A DNA stretch of 5,245 nt from Actinomycetes bacterium (GTDB lineage Bacteria; Actinomycetota; Acidimicrobiia; Acidimicrobiales; Acidimicrobiaceae), in NCBI GenBank assembly GCA_021819025.1, contig JAKASN010000184.1, forward strand, positions 1 through 5,245, in the 5' to 3' direction. Position 1 is the stretch's first letter. Every line of letters begins with the position of its first letter. This document shows positions 1-5,098 of the stretch, piece by piece. Both the position numbers and the translations under genes were made by a program. The notes below the pieces were generated by a model, which saw nothing but the letters and a program-made list of their open reading frames with translations, did no database searches and was not told where the DNA came from.

Positions 1-542
1 ACGAACTCGACGAATTCAATCAACCTGGAGACGTCTCGGCGGCGATCTCCTGGGCACTTTCTGCCAATGCCCAGAGCTCGTCGCCGCTCTATCAGCTCAT
101 TGATCCCGCTGAGGTCGCCATCGCCGGGCAGTCAGATGGGGGCAACACCGTGCTGGCGGTGGCCTACAACAGCTGTTGCATGGATTCCAGGGTGAAGGCG
201 GCGATCATCTATTCGGGAACTGAACTCCCAGGCTTTGGTGGAACATTTTTCCCCGCAGGCGCCTCGACGCCGATGCTGGTGGTGCAAGGCAGCGCGGACA
301 CCATCAACCCGCCAGGGGAATCAACGCAAATCTACACCGCTGCGCCCTCGCCGAAGTACCTGCTCTGGCTCTTAGGCGCCACTCACCTCAATCCCTACAC
401 CCAACTCGACCAATACGAATCGATCACCGCCGCTGTGACCGCGGACTTTCTCAAGGGGTATTTGAATGGCGATACTTCCGCCCTTAGTGCCATGGCGGCC
501 GCGGGAAGTGTTGCGGGGATTGCGACTTTTTCCTCTGGGTAG
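1..542 (+). CDS. Alpha/beta hydrolase, C-terminal part (5' end outside window)
   Basis: The reading frame is open from the first complete codon at position 3 to the TAG at 540-542, giving 179 residues of the C-terminal part of an alpha/beta-hydrolase-fold enzyme. The nucleophile elbow GQSDG (GxSxG) puts the catalytic serine at codon 132-134 (fragment residue 44). The acid is probably the Asp in GSADTINPP (codon 297-299, residue 99), and the base is the His in GATHLNPY (codon 384-386, residue 128). Order and spacing fit the fold, and the triad is complete. The elbow followed by a core strand (TPMLVVQGSAD) recalls the dienelactone hydrolase, chlorophyllase and polyester-hydrolase-like branch, whose members cleave esters. 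The substrate cannot be told from the fragment. The N-terminus, and so any signal peptide, lies outside. A GTG at 150 is in frame but lies after the elbow and is not the start. Two adjacent cysteines (AYNSCCMDS) follow the elbow. The next gene, an amidase on the same strand, begins 205 bases later. Confidence 0.87.
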   Translation, partial: ELDEFNQPGDVSAAISWALSANAQSSSPLYQLIDPAEVAIAGQSDGGNTVLAVAYNSCCMDSRVKAAIIYSGTELPGFGGTFFPAGASTPMLVVQGSADTINPPGESTQIYTAAPSPKYLLWLLGATHLNPYTQLDQYESITAAVTADFLKGYLNGDTSALSAMAAAGSVAGIATFSSG

Positions 543-548
543 GCCCCT

Positions 549-561
549 TAGCGCGACGCTA
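549..561 (+). terminator. Small perfect hairpin after the hydrolase stop, weak terminator candidate
   Basis: TAGCG, a CGA loop and CGCTA form a perfect 5-bp stem starting 7 bases after the hydrolase stop. It is flanked by GCCC (543-546) and GGGC (567-570), which could extend it after an internal loop. No uridine tract follows, so it is not a canonical intrinsic terminator. It may only protect the 3' end or be chance. Confidence 0.25.
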
Positions 562-574
562 GAATTGGGCTAAA

Positions 575-586
575 GATTGTTCAATC
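575..586. promoter_or_regulatory. Short inverted repeat in the amidase upstream region, operator candidate
   Basis: GATTG-TT-CAATC is a perfect 5-bp dyad with a 2-base centre, about 160 bases before the amidase start. A second, imperfect dyad, TGA-N2-CATG-N2-TCA, lies at 606-619. A TAGCAT hexamer at 652-657 could serve as a -10 box, but no convincing -35 partner is seen. Symmetry of this kind fits a repressor site, but nothing in the window names a regulator and short dyads are common by chance. Confidence 0.2.
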
Positions 587-747
587 GGATCTCGGCGAAA
601 TGCTGTGACTCATGTCTCAGGATTTGCAAGCCCTGCGATTCTGTGGTGATCTAGCATTCAGTATCTGGGACGAGGCGCTCTAAGCCGCTCCCCAATGAGG
701 CGTCGTGCCAAGACCGAGGCGCGGGAATTGAACCGGGTGATTTGCAC

Positions 748-1938
748 ATGGAAACTACCACGAATTGGGCGATCGAGGAGTACCCGACGAAAAACGACGG
801 CATCCGGGTTGCGGTTAAAGATCTCATCGACATCGAAGGCCGAAGGACCTCCGCTGGCAGCCGCCTGGTGCTTTCTAGGGCGGCACCGGCCCCTGCCGAT
901 GCGCGCTGCCTTGGGGCGATTCGCCAAGGGGGCCTCGCGATTATCGGCAAGGCAAACCTCCACGAGCTCGCCTTTGGCTCTACCGGAATCAACCACTGGT
1001 GGGGGACTCCGGTAAATCCCATTCATGCCTCACTGGTACCGGGGGGTTCTTCTTCGGGTTCAGCGGTCGCGGTGGCCAATAACTTTTGCGACTTTGCCCT
1101 GGGAAGCGATACCGGGGGATCGATTCGCATTCCCGCGGCTGCTTGTGGGAGCTTGGGGCTCAAGACGACCTGGGGGAAGATCTCCACCGTTGGGGTCTAT
1201 CCGCTTGCACCATCACTGGATACTGTCGGTCCTATGGCGGACTCGATAGATGCTTTGATCACCGGCTATTCCTATCTTGATGCTGACTTCTCGCCTACTT
1301 CTCTCGGTGAACCCCTCCACGTTGGCCTATTGACCGCGAGCCAGAACGAGCAGATGACCGAAGTATTTCGCACCATCTTTGCCGCCCTGGGCTTCAAAGT
1401 GACCGAGATCGCCGATATCGACCTCGCCAAAGTTCACCGTAGCGCCAACCACATCATGATCCAAGAGGCCTATCGCGCAGACGGGCACCTCCTCGCAGAA
1501 TCGCACCGCCTTGACCCGATGGTGGTTACCCGGCTGCTCTCGGCGACGCACTCCAGCGATTTCGACTACCGTGCCGCTCTCGAGGAGCGCCATCGTTTCC
1601 AGAACGACCTCGAGGAGCGTTTTGAGGAGTTCGACCTGCTCGCCCTAGCCACGATCCCGGTGAGGATTCCCACCAAAGCGGCTTCGGTAGGAGTCTCGCT
1701 GAACCGAAACACCCTTCCGTTCAACTTTGCCGGGACTCCGGCGATCTCACTTCCCATTGCCGCTGAAGTATCCGCAGAAGTTCTCAAGGGGAGTCCGAGT
1801 CCCCAAGGAGGGACCCCAGAGAGCCAAGTTCCCATAGCGCTGCAACTGGTTGCGCCGTGGGATCGCGAAGCGCTGCTACTAGCGGTGGGAAAGGCCATGG
1901 CGGGCCGTTCGCTTCTCTATTCCCGCCTCGCGCACTAG
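748..1938 (+). CDS. Amidase-signature family enzyme (amidohydrolase)
   Basis: A complete 396-residue member of the amidase-signature (AS) family, cytoplasmic by its lack of a signal peptide. AS enzymes hydrolyse carboxamide bonds (C-N) through a Ser-cisSer-Lys triad. All three parts are visible: Lys24 in VAVKDL, the cis-Ser at Ser101 in PGGSSSGSA, and the nucleophile Ser125 in GSDTGGSIRIPA. The 24-residue spacing between the two serines is the family's usual value. The C-terminal core motif LPFNFAGTPAISLP is present, then PIALQLVAP. The protein is shorter than the usual 450-500 residues, mainly at the N-terminus. It also carries a Ser/Pro/Gly-rich insert of about 20 residues (338-360) before PIALQL. 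ATG 748 is chosen as start because GGGTGA (735-740), complementary to the 16S tail, lies 7 bases upstream; a TTG at 742 would add two residues. The substrate cannot be assigned. It resembles GatA, but no gatB or gatC is adjacent, so a stand-alone amidase is more likely. Confidence 0.93.
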   Translation: METTTNWAIEEYPTKNDGIRVAVKDLIDIEGRRTSAGSRLVLSRAAPAPADARCLGAIRQGGLAIIGKANLHELAFGSTGINHWWGTPVNPIHASLVPGGSSSGSAVAVANNFCDFALGSDTGGSIRIPAAACGSLGLKTTWGKISTVGVYPLAPSLDTVGPMADSIDALITGYSYLDADFSPTSLGEPLHVGLLTASQNEQMTEVFRTIFAALGFKVTEIADIDLAKVHRSANHIMIQEAYRADGHLLAESHRLDPMVVTRLLSATHSSDFDYRAALEERHRFQNDLEERFEEFDLLALATIPVRIPTKAASVGVSLNRNTLPFNFAGTPAISLPIAAEVSAEVLKGSPSPQGGTPESQVPIALQLVAPWDREALLLAVGKAMAGRSLLYSRLAH

Positions 1939-1976
1939 AAAAGCGATCCACTCGCTCTTCGATCGCCTCGCCTGAA

Positions 1977-1999
1977 AGCATCCTTTGCTCAAAGGTGCT
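1977..1999 (+). terminator. Bulged stem-loop after the amidase, weak terminator or leader element
   Basis: AGCA, one bulged T, CCTTT, loop GCTC, AAAGG and TGCT fold into a 9-bp stem with a tetraloop, 38 bases after the amidase stop. It is the strongest hairpin in this gap. The following sequence has only scattered T residues, so termination would be inefficient. The core CCTTT-GCTC-AAAGG is also symmetric in DNA and could be a protein binding site. A competing pairing, GCGATC (1943-1948) with GATCGC (1961-1966), lies just upstream. Confidence 0.35.
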
Positions 2000-2002
2000 G
2001 TG

Positions 2003-2022
2003 TTAGCATCTTCTCATGCTGA
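2003..2022 (+). promoter_or_regulatory. Stem-loop with embedded extended -10-like box upstream of the P450
   Basis: TTAGCAT, loop CTTCTC and ATGCTGA form a 7-bp stem with one G-U pair. The left arm holds TAGCAT, which fits the TANNNT pattern and is preceded by TG one base away, as in extended -10 promoters. A -35 box at the usual distance is not evident. If the box is used, transcription would begin near 2016, and only the downstream hairpin would be in the leader. The same hexamer occurs at 652-657 before the amidase. Confidence 0.25.
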
Positions 2023-2040
2023 GCCCAACCCCTAGCGCTG

Positions 2041-2056
2041 AGCGGGAGTACCGCTA
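2041..2056 (+). promoter_or_regulatory. Ribosome binding site inside a hairpin, directly before the P450 start
   Basis: The Shine-Dalgarno GGGAG (2044-2048) lies 8 bases before ATG 2057. AGCGG (2041-2045) can pair with CCGCT (2051-2055) around the loop GAGTA, so the site is half in the stem and half in the loop. An alternative, larger pairing of TAGCG (2033-2037) with CGCTA (2052-2056) would put the whole site in a loop. The pairing suggests modest translational control, which is inference. Confidence 0.45.
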
Positions 2057-3313
2057 ATGCAGCCTATCGAGCAACTGTCGCTTGCCGAGATCGACCTCTC
2101 TGATCTGGAGTTCTGGGCTCTCCCCCTCGAAGTTCGCGAAGGCGCGTTTCTCACCTTGCGCAATCAAGCTCCCATTTGCCGCTTTGAAGAAGCGGACTTG
2201 GGCTTTTTGCCACCTGGACCGGGTTACTGGGCGATTTCGCGCTTTGGGGACCTCATGGAAGCATCACGGCACCCGGAAGTCTTCTCCTCTGCCCAAGGCG
2301 CCACCTCGATTCCCGATCTGCCCGAGGTCTTTCTCGACTACTTCGGGGGGATGATCAATGCTGATGATCCTAAGCACGCCCGGCTGCGCCGCATCGTTTT
2401 GCGGGCTTTCACGCCCAAGCGCGTCGCGCTGCTCGAGGGGCGTATCGAAGAGATCGCGGCTGAACTCATCGATCGTGCCAGAGAGCTGGGTAGCTTCGAC
2501 TTCGTGACCGAGGTGGCTTCGCAACTTCCCTTGCGCGTCATCTGTGAAATGATGGGGATCCCCGCCTCACGCTACCAGGAGGTCTTGGAGCGCTCCAATA
2601 TCATCCTAGGAGTGGCAGACACCGAGTTTGTCCCCGAAGGCGAGGCCATCGACATGGCGCTCTTGAATGCCGGATACCAGCTCTCTGAGCTCATGCGCGA
2701 GATCGGGGCCGAGCGCGGCGTGAATCCCCGCGATGATATCGTCTCGGCGCTGGTGAATGCCGAAGTAGAGGGCGAGGCGCTCTCTCCTGAAGAGCTGGCC
2801 TCGTTCTTCGTGCTCTTGGTCGTGGCGGGAAACGAGACCACCCGCAACGCCATTAGCTGGGGCCTCTGGCTGCTCGGTGAAAACCCTAGCGAGCGTGCCC
2901 GCTGGCAAAGGGACTTTGCCGCTTTGGCTCCAGCTGCGGTGGAGGAGATCGTCCGCTACAGCTCCCCAGTTATCTTTATGCGCCGAACTTTGACCCAAGA
3001 CTATATCTTGGGTGGCACCGCCTTGGGTGCTGGTGAGAAGGTCATTCTCCTGTATTCCTCGGCCAATAAAGACGCCGCGGCCTTTGTGGATCCCTTTAGC
3101 TTCGATGTCACCAGAGGCGATAATCGCCACGTCGGCTTTGGCGGATATGGTCCCCACTACTGCCTCGGGGCACACTTAGCGCGGCGCGAGATCACGGCGA
3201 TATTTGCAGAGATCTTTGCCAAAATTCCCACTCTTGTCCCGATCGCCCCACCCGATCGCCTCCGCTCCAACTTTATCAACGGCATCAAGCATCTCAGGGT
3301 GGCTATCGCTTGA
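2057..3313 (+). CDS. Cytochrome P450, CYP124/CYP125-like
   Basis: A complete soluble bacterial class P450 of 418 residues, the usual length. P450s insert one oxygen atom from O2 into an unactivated C-H bond, using electrons passed by ferredoxin and a reductase. Visible elements in order: the N-terminal strand region GPGYWAISRFGD (54-65); the C-helix DDPKHARLRR (103-112), whose His and Arg usually bind the heme propionates; the I-helix AGNETTR (257-263) with the oxygen-activating acid/Thr pair; the K-helix E297-x-x-R300; and the heme loop GFGGYGPHYCLG with the thiolate ligand Cys369. The loop has Gly where most P450s have Phe seven residues before Cys, with Phe361 one place earlier. That form is familiar from mycobacterial CYP124 and CYP125, which oxidise terminal methyl groups of methyl-branched lipids and sterol side chains, so a lipophilic, branched or steroid-like substrate is likely but inferred. 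An in-frame stop at 2039-2041 and GGGAG at 2044 fix the start. No redox partner gene is adjacent. Confidence 0.96.
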   Translation: MQPIEQLSLAEIDLSDLEFWALPLEVREGAFLTLRNQAPICRFEEADLGFLPPGPGYWAISRFGDLMEASRHPEVFSSAQGATSIPDLPEVFLDYFGGMINADDPKHARLRRIVLRAFTPKRVALLEGRIEEIAAELIDRARELGSFDFVTEVASQLPLRVICEMMGIPASRYQEVLERSNIILGVADTEFVPEGEAIDMALLNAGYQLSELMREIGAERGVNPRDDIVSALVNAEVEGEALSPEELASFFVLLVVAGNETTRNAISWGLWLLGENPSERARWQRDFAALAPAAVEEIVRYSSPVIFMRRTLTQDYILGGTALGAGEKVILLYSSANKDAAAFVDPFSFDVTRGDNRHVGFGGYGPHYCLGAHLARREITAIFAEIFAKIPTLVPIAPPDRLRSNFINGIKHLRVAIA

Positions 3314-3334
3314 GGGTGCAGGTCTTTGGGTCTG

Positions 3335-4402
3335 TCAATAAAAGACTGAGCGCGTCTTGTGCGAGCGCGTCGCGCGATAGCGGGCGCGCTGGCTCGGGAG
3401 ATGCTTTTTTCTCCACACCATGGCATCGGTCTCAGCCGCGGTAACTTGGCGTCGCCATCTCTGGGTTAATGCCCAAGCGAGATCATCTATCGCGGTGATG
3501 GTAGCGGCTCGGATCTCGATCTCGGCGGGGGAGCCGTAGGCGAGCTCCTCTCCTTTTGCGATGTGGGCGGCCAAGGCGTCGGAATAGACCAATACCCCAT
3601 CGGTGGATAAGACGTGCGGCAGCGAGTTGTCGGCAAAGGCGGTGAGGGATCTAGAGCTGGGAAAGTCAAATATTCCCATCTCGGTGCCCAGGCCGCGGTG
3701 GTGTGTGGCGACCAGAGCTAAGTCGGACGCGGTGATCTGGGCCTTCTTCAACACCAGGAAGTCGCATTCGTGCCAGCGGTAGCCGTCCTGGTAAAAGCTG
3801 AGCCGCGCCAGCTCGCTTATGAGAGCTTCGGAGCTTTGTGCGATGGCTGCAAAGAAGTACGCGAAGCTGTCGCGGTAGTTGTCGGCGAGAAAAGTCCCCA
3901 ATTGACTTGCGGCTTTGGCGAGCAACTCGGCGAATTGCATGAGGCGCTCGGAAAAGGGATCGCGTTGTTGGAGGATCCCGAGCATCTCAAGAGGACCAAG
4001 CGAATTGAGGTGGCTGGGGGCAAAGGGCCAGTGCGAGTCGAAGTATCGCACCAGCCCGCCGGCCATGGTCAGGTATCCCGAGTCGCTGGAGTCCTTGGCG
4101 AGATCCTTGAAGTAGCCCGAGCCAAAATTGAGACAATCCACCACCAAGACGAACGCGGCGCTCGCTGCGGGCGAATCAAGGTACCACGACGCGGGATCCA
4201 AGCGATCCGAGTCGATACCCATGGTCGCCTCGAGCGACACGCCAAAGGGGCCGAGCTTGCCAGGCTCGATCTTCACCAGCTCGCTTCGATCCGATATCGC
4301 CCGAGCGGCGTTTCGGATACCGCCCAAGCTTGGCAACCGCGGCCATAACACGCCTTCGCCTCGGGGTGCCAAGGCAAAGTACGGCGTGGGCGCTTGGCTC
4401 AT
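3335..4402 (-). CDS. qng1: Queuosine 5'-phosphate N-glycosylase/hydrolase (Qng1, DUF2419 family)
   Basis: A complete 355-residue cytoplasmic protein of the queuosine-salvage family. Known members hydrolyse queuosine 5'-monophosphate, freeing queuine for reuse in tRNA by tRNA-guanine transglycosylase. Recognised blocks are FVLVVDCLNFGSGYF (84-98), equivalent to the D-A-L-N-F block; LADNYRDSF (172-180); LKKAQITASDL (218-228); LTAFADNSLPHVLSTDGVL (253-271); the GSPAEIEIRAATI block (290-302); and the C-terminal HKTRSVFY (348-355), which matches the family's usual ending. The protein is therefore full length at its 3' end. The FADNxxPHVL and NFGSGYF forms resemble, from memory, actinobacterial homologues. 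ATG 4402 is the only start before an in-frame stop at 4445-4447. It lacks a clear Shine-Dalgarno. A TAGAAT-like -10 box lies on the minus strand at 4447-4442, with a poor -35. The gene converges on the P450, with 21 bases between their stops. No de novo queuosine genes are in view, which fits a salvage role but does not prove one. Confidence 0.9.
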   Translation of the reverse strand: MSQAPTPYFALAPRGEGVLWPRLPSLGGIRNAARAISDRSELVKIEPGKLGPFGVSLEATMGIDSDRLDPASWYLDSPAASAAFVLVVDCLNFGSGYFKDLAKDSSDSGYLTMAGGLVRYFDSHWPFAPSHLNSLGPLEMLGILQQRDPFSERLMQFAELLAKAASQLGTFLADNYRDSFAYFFAAIAQSSEALISELARLSFYQDGYRWHECDFLVLKKAQITASDLALVATHHRGLGTEMGIFDFPSSRSLTAFADNSLPHVLSTDGVLVYSDALAAHIAKGEELAYGSPAEIEIRAATITAIDDLAWALTQRWRRQVTAAETDAMVWRKKHLPSQRARYRATRSHKTRSVFY

Positions 4403-4478
4403 CGTGGGCGGGTGCGCCCATTGGCACGTCTCATAGCTGGCATTCTAGGCTTTGGTTTCGAGGCAGTGCTCTGCGAGC

Positions 4479-4712
4479 CTATGGAGCGACGCCCACGAGG
4501 TGGGGATCGAAAAATCTGGCGCACCTGCGAGAGCCCTCGATTTCCAAGAGCTGGTTTTGCTGATGGTTTCGGAGTTGGCGAGCCAGGTTGGTGTCCCTGA
4601 CAGCGCCCGCGACGATCACGCTACGGGCCATAGTAGCGAGAATTCCCAGCGAAGCGATGGGGTTCGAGAGCGTCAGTTCTTCAGGGACTACCCTCACAAC
4701 TCCTCTGCCCAT
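4479..4712 (-). CDS. Unrecognised small ORF upstream of qng1
   Basis: A 77-codon frame on the same strand as qng1, ending 76 bases before its start codon. I do not recognise the product. It is mildly basic in its second half, has one hydrophobic run (NPIASLGILATMARSVIVAG, residues 17-36) that could be a helix but is interrupted by Arg, and then a polar stretch rich in Asn and Gln. The frame stays open upstream of the ATG as far as a stop at 4905-4907, with no further ATG, GTG or TTG. This could mean a gene that lost its start, or chance. Codon third positions are moderately G+C rich, as in the real genes. AAGAG lies five bases before the ATG and is a weak ribosome binding site. The antisense strand has a 70-codon frame across the same bases, so coding is not established. 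Confidence 0.25.
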   Translation of the reverse strand: MGRGVVRVVPEELTLSNPIASLGILATMARSVIVAGAVRDTNLARQLRNHQQNQLLEIEGSRRCARFFDPHLVGVAP

Positions 4713-4882
4713 TTGGACTCTTATCCCCCGATATGAAGCGGCGATGCTCTCGCCGCTGAGTCGGTATCTGCCTCTGACCCCGTCGGTGAAAGAGGTGTAA
4801 GCACTTTGCGATGGTCTTTGCAGGGACGCCGCCGGCTCAACGCTGCGAGTCAGGCCCGGAACTTCCCACCGGGATCGCTTTT

Positions 4883-4898
4883 CTGAAGTCTGCTTCAG
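4883..4898. promoter_or_regulatory. Perfect 6-bp inverted repeat upstream of the ABC gene
   Basis: CTGAAG-TCTG-CTTCAG is a perfect 6-bp dyad with a 4-base centre, 200 bases before the ABC ATPase start and 8 bases before the strong AAGGAG of the mini-ORF. As DNA it could be an operator; as RNA it makes a compact tetraloop hairpin followed by CTTTCGTT, which is too interrupted for a good terminator. The centre is not the CG typical of LacI-type operators. Confidence 0.35.
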
Positions 4899-4923
4899 CT
4901 TTCGTTAAGGAGAATTTACTGCG

Positions 4924-4995
4924 ATGTTGGCTGACATTTCCTATCCAAGACACTTCTCTTTCACGATGGTTCGTTACCGTCGAGTTGTCGGATAA
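4924..4995 (+). CDS. Possible 23-residue leader peptide upstream of the ABC gene
   Basis: ATG 4924 opens a 23-codon frame that ends at TAA 4993-4995. Its ribosome binding site, AAGGAG at 4907-4912, is the closest match to consensus in the window; the 11-base spacing to the ATG is slightly long. The peptide is MLADISYPRHFSFTMVRYRRV plus two residues, basic and aromatic, with no run of a single amino acid that would mark a classic attenuator. The stop codon sits in the apical loop of the folded segment 4977-5009, and the frame ends 103 bases before the ABC start. It may be a regulatory leader peptide, a free small protein, or a chance frame behind a chance AAGGAG. Confidence 0.25.
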   Translation: MLADISYPRHFSFTMVRYRRVVG

Positions 4996-5009
4996 ATCCA
5001 CAGAGACGG
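4977..5009 (+). promoter_or_regulatory. Two-part stem-loop in the presumed ABC leader
   Basis: CCGTC (4977-4981) pairs with GACGG (5005-5009). Inside it, TGT and GGA (separated by one bulged C) pair with TCC and ACA around the loop TAAA, with the internal loop GAGT/GA between the two stems. The fold spans 33 bases, 89 bases before the ABC start. It does not match any riboswitch class I know. It could be a protein- or ribosome-controlled leader, or chance. Confidence 0.3.
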
Positions 5010-5098
5010 CGCGAGTTTCCGCTTTGCAGTCGATATCGCTAAACACGGCATCGAGCTAAGCAACGTAAAAGGTCCGCAAAACCGAAGGGGTAGCACAG

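Larger units (their letters stand above)
4403..5098. other. Long region without a confident gene
   Basis: About 700 bases separate the divergently placed qng1 and ABC-transporter genes. The region must hold both promoters. Several overlapping frames of 66-94 codons exist on both strands, but none has recognisable motifs and most are mutual shadows. Supportable contents are listed separately: an unrecognised minus-strand frame (4479-4712), a perfect hairpin (4883-4898), a mini-ORF (4924-4995) and a folded segment (4977-5009). CGATATCG at 5031-5038 is an 8-base palindrome. I found no tRNA, insertion-sequence end or phage attachment site. It could hold an eroded gene or a small RNA, but I see no direct evidence of either. 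Confidence 0.6.

Noticed and set aside
650..745. A tRNA-like fragment: GGTTCAATTCC on the minus strand resembles a T-loop, with GCGCTCTAAGCC nearby.
   Set aside because: The T-stem does not pair beyond two bases, the other arm-like sequence is in the wrong order, and no acceptor stem can be formed.
651..1026. Two overlapping minus-strand frames of about 120 codons and a plus-strand frame from 695.
   Set aside because: They overlap the start of the well-supported amidase, have no family motifs, and are shadow frames in G+C-rich DNA.
2606..3175. A 189-codon minus-strand frame inside the P450 gene.
   Set aside because: It is fully antisense to the conserved P450 core, including the I-helix and K-helix, and shows no recognisable motif.
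3364..3410. A GC-rich pairing followed by six T residues, considered as a terminator for the P450.
   Set aside because: The pairing has a 15-base loop and ends 14 bases before the T run, and the whole element lies inside the coding part of qng1.
3770..4348. A 192-codon plus-strand frame opposite qng1.
   Set aside because: The minus strand carries all the conserved Qng1 blocks; the plus frame has no family features and is explained as antisense shadow.
4655..4675. GGGGTTCGAGAGCG, considered as a tRNA T-loop.
   Set aside because: The base after the loop is G instead of C, the flanks do not form a stem, and no anticodon arm is found.
4593..4688. An inverted repeat, GTCCCTGA (4593-4600) and TCAGGGAC (4681-4688), considered as the ends of a small mobile element.
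   Set aside because: The arms are only 8 bases, there is no flanking target duplication, and the 80 bases between hold no related structure.
4811..5059. An 82-codon plus-strand frame before the ABC gene, and its 69-codon minus-strand counterpart.
   Set aside because: Neither has a convincing ribosome binding site or recognisable motifs, and they overlap each other; they are probably chance frames.
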